DNA of 64,000 bases from Solicoccozyma terricola (lineage: Eukaryota > Basidiomycota > Tremellomycetes > Filobasidiales > Piskurozymaceae). Below, in pieces: positions 19,958-35,454 of this stretch (position 1 is the first letter of the stretch; the number at the start of each line of letters is the position of its first letter). The stretch spans positions 1,065,842-1,129,841 of the forward strand of contig BCLD01000006.1 in assembly GCA_001600875.1 (NCBI GenBank). The letters run 5' to 3'. The translations under genes were made by a program, and so were the position numbers. The notes below the pieces were generated by a model. The model was given only the letters and a program-made list of their open reading frames with translations, had not been told where the DNA came from and did not search any database.

Positions 19958-22900
19958 TCAGATGGACATCCGACTGAGAGCGAGCAGATTCGCGAGCAGA
20001 TTCGCGAGCAGATTCAGCGCCCGCAAAGACCACGACGAGCCCACCGCGCACACTCACCGCAACCTCGTTCCACGACTGATCGCCTGTTTCGCCTTGACAT
20101 CGTCCACAAGACCAGTAGGCAAACGTCCTTCCTCCTTCCACTTGGCTAGGACTTCCCTTCCAGCTTTCAACCCCACCGCCATGATCTCTGTGAATTTGCC
20201 AAAACCCAGGGTGTCGTACGCCTGCGATGACAGGGTTAGCGTCGTGACTTTGGTTAGATTGGCGATTGGCGATTGGCACCGCCGCGACCCACCTGCACCG
20301 GCATCGCGTAATAAAGACAGCCAGGCGTTGCTTTGGCATCTTCCAATTTTCCAACACTCGCCACGCTAAGGGCAAACATAGTCAGCCACGTCGCCGTCTC
20401 GCTGGCTTCCCCGCCCACACCCACTAGGTCAATCGACTAGAAACCTCGGTCATCGATAACACCTGCCTCTGCGAGAACGGGTTTAGACGACGGAACAGGA
20501 TGCCAAAGCCGGAAACAGAGTCGCCGTAGATTCGCGGTCGGGTGTCGTCGATGGATCCGACATCGACAGCGATAACCGTAGCCGGGCCAATAGACATCAT
20601 CGTCTCCACAGGCAAGTTGTCCACGTATCCACCGTCGACAAGGACTGCAAGATTCATTAGTTGGTAAGTCAACGGTCACGTCCTCGTGTACTCACGATTG
20701 CCCTCGTCAGACAATGGAGGTAGTAGACCAGCCAGGGTCATGGAAGCACGGACGTATCGCCAAGCATATCCAGTACGGTGCACATCCATCCTAGAGTGCG
20801 TGATGTTGGTAGAGTTGCAAAAGTAGGGAATCCACATGTCTATGAGGTGGATGTGTAAGCAGGACCCTAGCAACGCGAACACTTGAGCTGCGCTTACCTT
20901 CCAAGTGGACGTCGTAAAATGCCTTGTCTGAAGGGGGCGAGGATTCCGGGTGTCAGTTCCGCTCGCATCCTCTGCGATCATCATCGTCTCACAGATTCCT
21001 CGATCTGTGTCGCGACGTGGATGTCAGCCAAGTCAAACAGCGTATGTTTCTCTTTCCGCACTCACTAAATTCTGCATCACAAACGGAGCAGAGAACAGGT
21101 CAGTGGATGATTCAACAACTGATTCGTCACACTTACCATGACCCGTAGTGTAAGAAGCGAATGGGTAGGTCCTGGTAGACGCGCTTTAATACAGTGGCCT
21201 CCAGCGATTGAACATATCCACTCACACATCGCTTAGGATTCGCCACATTGATCCCATCCGTCCAGAGAACTGGTCGCAGAAATCGTCAGCATCCACCCCT
21301 ACAATGACGTCGGCGCATACGCACCTGTTTCGTCCGACCTGCTGTTGATAGGAGATCCGTTTCCCTGGCGTAGAGACCGCCAATGAAACTCCCGATACTA
21401 GTCCCACCCTGATTGCCCACGCCACCGTCAGCTCAAATCCCGACACGTCCTGTAAACACACACTCACAATGGCATCAACAGGCACCTGGGCCTCCTCCAA
21501 CGCTTGCAGCATACCTAAATGCGAGATACCTCTGGCTCCTCCTCCTCCCAGGACTAATCCGATCGATGTGCCACACAGTCTTCTCGCCAGCCGAGCAAAG
21601 TCATTCATGTGCGCCGGCCGCCGCGGCTGGGTGAGCGGCCGCAGACCCCTATACTTTTTAAACCTCGTTTCAACTTGCTCTCGAAGATGTTTGAACGCGA
21701 CGATAGCTGCTGGATCGTGGTCGATGATGGCCGACTTTCCTGGAGTGATGATACCCGGAAGCTCGACGTGATGATGAGCCGATAACCAAGGTCGTTCCTA
21801 GCACCCAGAAAGTCAGTTTCGCATCGCGGCCAGTTCCCTCCAGACACACCTTCAACCACCTCCTCGTCGACCCGGAAGCTACACTCCTCTCGGGGTGAAG
21901 CAGTACCAATTCCCTCCTCGCTGTGGTCTTGCTGGCTAGGAGGAACTTTTCAAACTCCCCCACGGCGGGATCGTCTCCCATGCTAAGCACGAGCACAAAG
22001 TCGGCCTGTTTCGAGAGAGTGTTAGTATGGGGCCACATGTTGTCCTTCACCCACTCACTTGACGAATGGCTGTCAGCGTCCACTGCGAAGTCACGGGCGT
22101 ATCAACGACGTAGAGGACTATCCTGTATCGCTGCTCCTGCTCGGCCAGCCAATTGGCCACCTTGAGCTTCCCCATCTTGGAAAAAACATGTCGACCAAGC
22201 TGTCGCATTACGGAAGCCTGGTCGAGGTAAGACGTCGGCGCACCAATGTCCTCGAGAGCGTTTCGCAATTTTTGGGCAAATGCCGCTACAGGCACATTCC
22301 TGGTGGACGGTAGGATACAGACCGTCTTGAGGTTGGTGTTACCGCCCTTCTGAGCCACTGGCGCGGGGTTACCCGGCGTCAGGGTGCGTCGAAGTAAAGT
22401 ATTGGCCTGGCGCATCCTCGATGCAATCAAGCGGAGGAACTGGATGGTCGTCGCCGGATGACGGATCGATATCGCGTTGAAAAGGGCGATTGGCATTCGC
22501 ACCAGTTCAGAGTCACGGATGGCGTGAAGTGTGTGCGGTCGTTTCGCTCCAGTAATAGCGTCCAACTCGCCAATGCAGTCACCTTGACCGTATTCCGCGA
22601 CCAGGTCGACCTGACCACTATCCTGCTCATTGAGAGACCGAAGACGACCATCTGAAGGAGCAGTCTTTCAGCGACGCATCGGGACTGTGCTTTGACACCA
22701 CCAACGCACTGATTACGATGAAGAAGGAATCGCTGACATCTCCTTCGTTGTAGAGGATCTATGGTTGTGAAAGCGTCAGTGACACCGACAGTAACCTAGT
22801 TTTCCATGTCACTGACTTGACCTGCATTGAGCTGCATCCAGTCCAGAGAAGCATCGATATGGAGGACTAGACGGGGTACGTAAGCGAAGCATCATGGAGT

Positions 22901-25900
22901 AGACTATGCACAACTCCCTACCCAATGGCGACAAAAGGGATATCAATCTCTTCGCCAACGTGAGCAAAACGATCGGCCTTCGCTCCAGCAGCGCTTCCAG
23001 CGATTTGTGGGGGAGATGTCCTACATAGCAGTCGGTCTTGGCTCTGCAGGGATTCGTGAGATCAAAGTCGGATCGTATCACGGTTCAAGGGATGCCACTC
23101 ACTTGATGCTCACGTACGACTCGGTACTGCAAAGTGAAGAGAGATAGCCAGCGATGCCACCAGGCTGAACAAAGGTACCATCAGGGATTCTTCGACGAAT
23201 GACGGCGTTCACCCTCCCTCACTTTTACCGAGAACAGATACTCTTCTTCGTTCTGATCATCCGAGGGACCCGTCGCGCCGTTGACTTTTTCAAAGCCTTT
23301 CCTGGAAGACTTGAGCAGATCTTCGACTGTGCTGGCGCGTTTGCCTAGCTGAAGGACATCGCCATTACCCTTTGCTGGGTTAGCGGGTGGCATAGAGACC
23401 TGTAGAAAGGCGTGAGGAGCAGGTACGACCAGTACCATTTTCTCAACGCTACTCACATCCAAGAATCCATCGATGACATAATACAGACCTGTTGACGGTT
23501 GCTTCAGCCTCATTGTTGGCCGGGTCACACACCATACTCACCCGCCTGTGTTTCTCCAGCCTTTACGAGTGTGGTTCCCGCCGAGAAATACAGAATCTCC
23601 ACCTCATTGCCAATCTCCTCTACAATATTGGCATTCTTACCATCCATCACGCTTTCCGGAGTAGTGCCATTCATACTCGACTCTTCATCGCCAACCGCCA
23701 AAGGTGACGAGTGTTGAGCGACGTGAAGCAGTTCGATCATCGATAGACTACCAAACGGTGACCTACTCGACCCGTTCTGGCGCTGCGCTTGTACTGACGG
23801 AGTGTTGGGCACAGAAATCGAGGACAATGGACCGCCCATTGTGCCCGCAGGCTGCAACAAGCCGATTGACTGGGCGATCGAGGTCATCACGGCGTCCCGC
23901 AAGTTGAAATTGTCGTCGCCAGCTCGACCGTCCGACGGGTTCCTCTCCTCCTTGGCCCGCTTTGCACGGCGGGTACTGATACTGCTTGACCACGCCGCTG
24001 TATCCTGGCGCGTCAGTCCTGGGGTGATGGAACCAAGACGGCCTGGTCGATACCACGACTCTTCAGATCCATCCTGCCTAGGCGTCATACTCATCAGATC
24101 TCCGGCTCCGATACGCATTCTCGAGGTTGATTGCCGGCTCAGCGGCGGAGGCTGCAGGGTCTGCGTGGAGGACATGGAAGTCATCCCAAGCCTAGCCCTA
24201 CTTTTATCCACTTCCGATCGAGCAGCTGGAGTCGTCGCAGGCTTGGGAGTGGTCGACGACAGTGATGGTGCCTTGACAGACCCGTGCGGGCAGTATTCAA
24301 AATAATCAGCCTGATCATCTTCTTCCTCATCGGATGAATCTCGTTGCTTTTGAGCGGATTTTGGACGGTCGGGAGGCCTTAGATCTGGTTGGAATCGCTC
24401 ACGTAGCCTTTGCATCCCTCCCTGCTCATAGAATGCCCGGGGTAATGGATGGGTGACGTATGTGTTGAGTGCATCCTCGGCCTGGAGTACTTCGCGAGTG
24501 AGTCCTAGGTATCGATGAGCTTGTAGTGGAACTATGTCAGACCGACGGATAAACGTTCAACTCATTCATTTACTCACCAGTCATGAACGTGACACGACTG
24601 AACCGCGTGAGGATGACTAAAAGGACTTTTATCAGGTCATATCTTTGAGCAGAGGTTGAAATTGCCAAACTCACCCGATACGATGTGCCCACTTGCCTTT
24701 GGAAACAGCCTCGTCAACCTCTTGAAAGCCTCGGCCGGTATCACCGCCAGCGTTGTATCCACAGTTGCCCGCCCAATCACACCTTCAGTTGTAGGTTGTT
24801 TCTCAAACCTTTTTTTTGCATCATGTTCGCCCTTGCGGATGGAACTTGATCTGGTTCTGGAGCTGGGTAACACACTTGCCCTGTCGAGACCTCCAGGTAA
24901 GTTAGGAGAAGGAAACGAGGTAACAGGTAATGAAATCGAGTGAATCGCATCTATTGGTTCTGTTTCCGGCGAGCTCAAATTCGCCCAAGGTGGTCTAGGA
25001 CTCCCAGCGGTTATGGTCTCGGAAGAAGCGATGACTGGACTTTGTAGATCCGCGACAACTTCACTGAATGGAGCCATATCGAAATGACTAACATCCGAGT
25101 TGGCTCGTCCTTTTCGACGCAGTACAGTAGGGTCTTCATCATCCAGCGAATCGGGGAAATCTCCATTCTCACTGGTAGGGATACTGGATTGATTCCAAGA
25201 GAGCTTGATATCCTCGGTGAAGAGGGACAAGATGGTGAAAAGCGACGAGAGAGTTCCACCGCTGCCGACTTCATTGAGCAGGTAGTAGCCGTTGAATGGT
25301 CCTTGGGCGTTACGAGTCGCTGAATCTGCGTCGTTGGATAGCGCGAACTGAAGCCAATCAAAACAGTTGAGCCTCGGAATGTTATTCAAAATGCCACGCC
25401 CCAAACTCACCACCTGCACATTTCCGTCCACCACGCAGTAGAAATTCTCGTCCTCTGCACTCAACGATATCGAGTCCCCGGCAATCAGCCTCTTTGTCTG
25501 GAGATGTCTTGACAGCTCGTGAAACACTGGTTTCTCGAGGAATCCGAATATCCTAATGGCAGACAGGAATTCGTCGAGATAATTGTGAAAGGCAGTAGGT
25601 CGTGCAAAGTCGTCTGGATGGGAGATGGAAGGGTTCAAAAGGTGGCGATCAGGGGGAGCAAGGCTGGCATGTGGATCATTGTCAGCCAAAGAGAGGTTGG
25701 AACACGACGCAAGGATTAAAGGTACTCACGGGATCTCCTTCAAGTTGCTATACTTGTTGAGATATTTATATCGAATGAGGAAAAACACTACTCCCATCGA
25801 CAAGCAGAACAGCGCCAGCAGACTGTTAAAATTGAGCTGTAGCGTGAGGGTGTACCCGAGGATGCGGACGATCGTGCTGAGAGAGTTGTCAGCTAGTGGT

Positions 25901-26078
25901 AGGATATGCAAAGTGTCCCATGGGCAACTCACGTCGGAATAGTCAACGTCGCAAAGGCTATGACTGATCTGATCCAACTGAGCAGATAGAGCAATGCGTA
26001 GACCATCGCTGCGACGAGAGCCACGAGCGGATTGCCTTCACTCCAGTCAACGTGTGGCCGGGGCGGAAGACTGTCCAT
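19958..26078 (-). CDS. NTE1: Lysophospholipase NTE1 (neuropathy target esterase family)
   Basis: Twenty-six exons give 1548 aa. In transcript order: 26078-25933, 25876-25730, 25663-25411, 25347-24675, 24616-24578, 24531-23542, 23488-23457, 23399-23223, 23164-23103, 23043-22922, 22866-22817, 22758-22710, 22651-22059, 22005-21850, 21797-21468, 21408-21325, 21269-21226, 21171-21137, 21071-21066, 21005-20994, 20927-20898, 20839-20696, 20644-20425, 20365-20293, 20221-20058, 19973-19958. Two hydrophobic segments (~17-45, ~55-80) anchor it in the ER membrane. Cyclic-nucleotide-binding-like regions follow. The C-terminal patatin domain has GGGGARG, GTSIG (nucleophile S1277) and DGG (D1395). It deacylates phosphatidylcholine to glycerophosphocholine. 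Exons of 6 and 12 nt complete the conserved GH-x-FNRGI sequence. The protein ends RRMSI. Confidence 0.94.
20994..21071 (-). other. NTE1: Two consecutive micro-exons of NTE1 (6 nt and 12 nt)
   Basis: Exon AATTTA (21066-21071) and exon ATCGAGGAATCT (20994-21005) are each flanked by CAG acceptors and GTGAGT/GTGAGA donors. With the neighbours they read G-H-E-F-N-R-G-I-Y-K, matching the NTE1-family GH-x-FNRGI motif exactly. Skipping either one removes conserved residues. Confidence 0.88.
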
Positions 26079-26412
26079 GATGGACTGTGTGACCTGGCTG
26101 GGGGCTAGAGGATATGTGGATGGACAGATGGAGTTGACGTTGACAGTACGACTTTAACCAGGAGCGAACTCTCGGATAAAGTCACGTGGGGTGAATTGTA
26201 AACAACCAGCAGTTATCAACCGCACAAGATCACTTGCAGATCACATTCAGGTCATACCTCCAATTTCATCCTATGCCTGCTCTGCAGTCATCGCACTATA
26301 CAGAGTATTTTGATGACAAAAAATGCGTGAAACAGAATGGGGGGGGAAGGGGAGTCTTTTGATCGCTTGATTGTGGGCGGTCCCCCCGTCCCTCATCTTT
26401 TGGGCCATCCAT
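26079..26412. promoter_or_regulatory. NTE1 5' flank and YAK1 3' flank
   Basis: 334 bp between two minus-strand genes. It contains a CACGTGGGG core at ~26183 that could bind a bHLH factor. The rest is the presumed YAK1 3' UTR with a short poly-G run near 26339. Confidence 0.4.
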
Positions 26413-30796
<4,384 letters not shown>

Positions 30797-31866
30797 GTTG
30801 AGAGCGGGATGCGGGGGCCGGGGGGTGGGGGTGGTGGTGGGGGACGTGGAGACGAGAGGATCGATGAAGCGGCGATGAGATGGGGAGTGCGATTGACAGG
30901 TTGTAGGGATAATGAACAGCGTTCCTGTAGTCTACTATATCATACAGTGAAACCAAATATCAGTAAACCACCCCCCCCCCCCCCCCCATCCTCGACTCCT
31001 CCGGCATAACGCGCGGAATGCGGTGCTCGTGGACCACTCACCCTCGATCTTCCAACTTTTACCTGAGCAGGCTTACTCTCGAGGTGTTTGATAGACGGTG
31101 AGGGTGGACCTTTCGGTTCTGCTTTACCGATTTGCAGCGCACGTTCAAACGAGCAGCAGTGGGGTGAGAACGTTCAGCTGCCGGTCCCCTTTATTTTTCC
31201 TGGGCCTTCTATTTCTCTGAGATGGGTGAAATGCCCGTCTGCGTCCTGTCTTCCCTGATGCTAGACCACCCGGGGGGGAGGGGGGTTGGTTGATCTGACG
31301 TCCTTGCTTGGATCCGTGGGATGTGTAATCGTGAGTCGGTGGCCTGGTATGGCGTGAGATGAATCCCCGAAATGTCGGTCCTTTGCTGCGATGCGGGATG
31401 GACTCGTGCCTCCGAGGGGGGGTGAATCCGATCTTTTATAATGACATCAGGGGGTTGGGCCGGGGGTGGGTGCGGGGGATCGCCGTCGAGTTGGTTGGGT
31501 GAAGGGGGACTACTTGCTCTATGCAGTCCCGTGCAAGGTGATGTGATGTGATGTGATGTGATGTGATGGTGTGTGTGTGTGTTCGTTGCTAACCGAGCTG
31601 GATCAGTCGTCACTGCTCCGTTGGACTGGACTGGGCTTTAAGGGCGCGTTGAGCTCCGGGCATGCCGCCGTCATCTCTTCGCTCGGAACAGTGGACGGGT
31701 ATATGGACCGTATACATTAACTACAAGCAGCATTTGGAAGCATCACAACCCACACTCGAGAGGGACCCCATGGCTGGTTGTTCAGTCCACCCAGACCAGC
31801 ACCCTGCACGGCACCCCGGCACCCAGGACTTGGCCCACCCAACCCCCCCCCCCCCCTCCCCCCCAG

Positions 31867-31882
31867 CGGACATCGATGTCCG
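31867..31882. promoter_or_regulatory. 16-bp palindrome CGGACATCGATGTCCG
   Basis: Perfect inverted repeat of the CGGACAT heptamer, directly followed by AACCCAC. The same arrangement, with a longer spacer, recurs at 32293-32313. A transcription-factor site is inferred from symmetry and recurrence. Confidence 0.5.
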
Positions 31883-32306
31883 AACCCACGATCCAACGGA
31901 CAAGCGCGGTGCCGCCAAGGATGTTTCAGACTTCTTGCTCGGCGACGCCAGTAATTATTTCTCCCGAGGTCCACGAGTACTCTCTGTCTCTGCAGTGGAG
32001 CAAATGATACTTTCTTTCGTCTTCTTTCGTCTTCTTCGTCTTCTTCGTCTTCTACGTGCTCTTCTCTTCCCCTTGCTTCCAAACAGGAAGACCCCCGGAT
32101 CAAAGACCAGTCTACACGTCAAGTGTTTGAGAGAACCACGTCCCCCTTTCCTCATTTAACAGAGTATTGCCTTTTCTGACGGGAGTGTTTCCCCCGGATG
32201 ATTCACATCTATGCAACGCCAACTTTGCAGAGCAGATAAAGGGGAACGTAAAGGAAACCATTCCCAGTAGCTATCCATCCAATCCTCTCACGCGGACATC
32301 ATATCC

Positions 32307-32498
32307 ATGTCCGAACCCACAATCGAAAAATCCTTCACAGTGGCGACAGGGTATGTCTGCTATTCGACGTGCTTCGTCTCGTCCCCCGCGGGGGGGGGCG
32401 ATGATTCTGCGCAACGGAGACACGGTCATAAAACTATTGGCGCAGATGATATCTATCGATTCCGCACCTCGTCGTCTACCAAATCCCGCAGGCAGTGA
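32307..32498 (+). CDS. Weak candidate small ORF
   Basis: It starts ATGTCCGAACCC (MSEPTIEKSFTVATG) and can end ...TSSSTKSRRQ, either unspliced (63 codons) or with a GTATGT-donor intron that would contain the poly-G run at ~32391-32398. No family recognised. The start codon overlaps the ATGTCCG element, and no splice model is convincing. It may simply be non-coding. Confidence 0.2.
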   Translation: MSEPTIEKSFTVATGYVCYSTCFVSSPAGGGDDSAQRRHGHKTIGADDIYRFRTSSSTKSRRQ

Positions 32499-32679
32499 CT
32501 GATTCCATCGTATGCGCATTTTATCAAGAAAACCTAACATTGCTGTCATTAATGATGTCGTCAACTTCGTCCCTGCTAAACCGCCCTTGGATCATCCAAA
32601 GTTCTGATTGGCCCCAAGTCTCGGTCCATCCCTCAGACCATGCATTCTTAACACCCGACCGTCTACCCACCCGGGTGCT

Positions 32680-35194
32680 TCACTCCCTCCCACTATTCAC
32701 ATCATCAGACAACGTCGCCTCTGGCTCCTCACCAAGCTCAACAGCAAGTACACGTCGTAGCTTCTGTCCAGCTCGCGATAGATAACCACCATCGTCGAGT
32801 AGCGTGTACATTCGTCGTTTGTCATAACCGAGACTGACGTCCCTTGTGACGGCGTCGACGATGTAACTTCTGTGGAGGTGGAAATGGTTTCAGTGAGCGG
32901 GAAGCGAAATAATAAACACCACCCCCCCCCCCCCCCCCCCCCCCCACAACACACTCACTTCACCGTCGACTTTGCCAAAGGATTGTCCGGGGTTCGCATC
33001 GCCTTGCCTATCTCCTCGACATCCTTTCCCATACTGAACAAGACAAATGCCCGGATGATACTTGATGGCACTGCAGCCGTTCGAGTTGGCGACGAGGGTG
33101 CATCCACATCATGTTCGTCGCTGGAAGCAGCACCCGGCGTACTCTGTACAATATCGTTGAACTGAGATTGCTCCTCACGAAGGTGACTCGCGGATGATTG
33201 TAGGTCTTTCATTTTCAGCCCACGATCTTCTGCCATGATATTCAGTCGCTTGTAGATGAGGTACGATGCGTAGACGTCGTTTGCGGCGTCTATTAAAGTG
33301 ATGGGTCAGCCGGGTGATTCTCGACGGGGGGGGGGGGGGCACCCTTATGGAACACCACCACCACCACCACCACCATGCGCGCTCACAATCGATCTGCGTC
33401 TGATCTAAATCCTTTGACCAATCACTCGTCCTCACATCCCCTTTACCGAGCTCTGCGCCGAGATACGTCCGTGTGAGATTCGCTAGACTGATCAATCTAT
33501 TACCTGGTCCACATCCGACGGGATCGATTCGACGAGCGAGATGAGAGAGATCGAGCAGACCGTTCGAGAGGAGGTCGGGAAAATCGCGAGAGAGTTTTTG
33601 CCCGTCGCCTGGGGGGGGGGGGGCAGCCAACACGGTTGGAGTCGTACTCACGCTCGGATTGCACCTGCGAAAACTCACCTCGTACTTGCACCCCCAACTT
33701 GATAATACTCCGATCCTCACAAAACTCTCTGAGCTTCGTCGGGAACACTATATTCTCCACCCCGAACCATCAGCCTCCTCATCACCTCCACGCCCGCAAC
33801 CCCATAAACTCAACACACTCACCATCCATCTTACTAACATGCAACAACAAAACCATCTTCTCATCGCAAATTTGAACCAACGCCGTCTTACCCGGATTAA
33901 CCCACTCCTTGTTCTTCCCATTCTTCGACGTGCCACGCGTACCCTTCCATACGGGCCATTCGAGGTCAAACCCATACACTCCCCCACGAAGACATGATAT
34001 GAGTTCGGTTGCTTCGTCGGGTGAAGATGTGTAGACGATGGTAGGACGAGAGGTGGGGAAATGAGGTGATGTAAAGGAGGCGATTGAGAATGGAGGGTGT
34101 GTTGACGTCGGCGTATTAGCTACTTGAATCGTTTTGAATCGAGTGGTGGTCGAGCTGGATTTAACTGGGAGTTGATCGATATTCCTCCGTTCAAACACCC
34201 TACCGGTCCTCCCAGGTACTACATCACCACCACCTCTATGAGAGATAAAATTTTCAGCCACGCTTAATGCCGCCATATCATCCAACAACCCTGCAGGAAC
34301 GTCTGGCATCACACCGAGTTCATTCCTATTGACTGTTGATTTCGAGTATGATATTAGAGACGAGGTGGTGATTGAACGGATGGTGGGAGGACGACGATTT
34401 CCAGGATTTGATGAGATGAGAGGGTGAATGACCTTCATTGTTGATCGCGATGATGGTGAATCAATCGCAAAGACAGACGATTGAGAGGAAAAAACACTGG
34501 AACCAGTTGTCGAACCTTGACTTGACGACGAATCTTGTACAAAGATAGTCGCCATCCTAGACTTTTTCGCTGCCGTCGGAGGAGGAGGAGGAGATACAGT
34601 CTTTTCAACCTCTTCATCTTGGAAGGATGTGGTACGAGGTGGTGTCATTGCTGATCGAGCTCGAGAGGAGGAATATGATGGGATTGCACGAGGACGAGGG
34701 AGGTAGGATGGTGGAAGAGGAGAGGAAGGAGGAAGCGAGGTAGATGGAGTGGATGTGGACCTGAGGGTGTTGATCAGAAGAAAAATGTCAGTAACGGGAA
34801 TAGGGTGAGAGCGGTATAAAGTTGGCAAAGTTGGCGAATAAACTCACAACTTCTCCACGGGTTTTAATTCTTCATCTTCATCTCCTTCAATCCTATCACA
34901 CTGTCGATCTCTTCGACTGCCGTTATCAGCAGCAGCACGAACAGCGAATCGTCCAGCTATCAACGCCTCACTAGGCGTCAATTTTGTCTCGGGATTTGAT
35001 ATGACAGGTATCCGAGTATTAGACCTGGTGATTGTTCTATTTCGTTTACTATCATCTACAACCACTGGTTTACTAGAAGACAGAGACCGAGACGAGTCGT
35101 GGGATAGATTGATGTCCCGACTTGGGAGTTGTGAATGCATTATTGTAACGATGTTGATCCGTTGGATAGTTGATATGGATCGGGGTCTCATCAT
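32680..35194 (-). CDS. DEDDy 3'-5' exonuclease domain protein (WRN-exonuclease-like)
   Basis: Six exons: 35194-34848, 34760-33823, 33747-33679, 33608-33387, 33289-32959, 32869-32680; 698 aa. The first ~300 residues are Ser/Thr/Pro-rich. The exonuclease domain follows: motif I YGFDLEW (about residue 380), KTALVQICDEKMVLLLHV, KLGVQVRGDGQKLSRDF, LLDLSHLAR, LANLTRTYLG and motif III DYAANDVYAS (~525-535), whose Tyr and Asp are catalytic. Family members trim 3' ends of DNA or RNA. The C-terminal ~150 residues resemble an accessory region; no helicase motifs are present. A TTG codon lies upstream in frame, but the ATG at 35194 is the first AUG. Three of five introns have C/G homopolymers. It shares a divergent promoter with the GRF gene. 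Confidence 0.85.
32922..32945. repeat. C24 homopolymer in an exonuclease-gene intron
   Basis: Twenty-four consecutive C in the last intron of the exonuclease gene (poly-G in the sense strand). Confidence 0.85.
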
Positions 35195-35454
35195 GTCCAA
35201 GTGATGACAGAGACCTGGAGTGAAGACGACGCAGGGTGTGTTATTGAGACGATGTGGTGAACGCCATGATATGTATCCTCGGATATGTTTGAACTGAGAG
35301 TGAGGGGTTGTTGAGGTTTGGGTTGAGGAGAGGTTTGAGTTGAGTTGTTGGTGATGACGTCATCACCAACAACTCAACTCCAGCCCACTCGAGGGCAACA
35401 CCATCGATGATCCAGTACATGGATCCCCAACACCATCTCCATCCCCACCTCACA
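35195..35454. promoter_or_regulatory. Divergent promoter, exonuclease gene / GRF gene
   Basis: 260 bp between two divergent start codons. It contains a 44-bp perfect palindrome (35337-35380) whose centre is TGACGTCA (35355-35362), the cyclic-AMP-response/ATF-type bZIP site. Confidence 0.65.
35337..35380. repeat. 44-bp perfect palindrome centred on TGACGTCA
   Basis: The left arm ends GTTGGTGATGAC and the right arm starts GTCATCACCAAC. All 22 base pairs match with no spacer; the first mismatch is at 35336/35381. It lies in the middle of the divergent promoter. Confidence 0.95.

Larger units (their letters stand above)
30797..32679. other. Long intergenic region upstream of YAK1
   Basis: 1.9 kb, the largest gene-free interval right of the U6 region. 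It contains poly-C runs near 30971 and 31846, a (GATGT)n tract at ~31536-31567, TCTTCGTCTTC repeats at ~32015-32050, and two copies of the CGGACAT...ATGTCCGAACCCAC element (31867, 32293). No well-supported gene; one weak small candidate is given separately. Confidence 0.5.

Noticed and set aside
19985..20017. Three tandem GATTCGCGAGCA units in the last NTE1 intron as another member of the GCGAGC intron family
   Set aside because: The 12-bp unit and its orientation differ from the GCGAGCGAAGCGAGC family, so it is treated as an unrelated short repeat.
31662..32159. 165-codon plus-strand frame upstream of YAK1
   Set aside because: It crosses a poly-C tract and TCTTCG microsatellite, has no recognisable domain and no conserved splice context.
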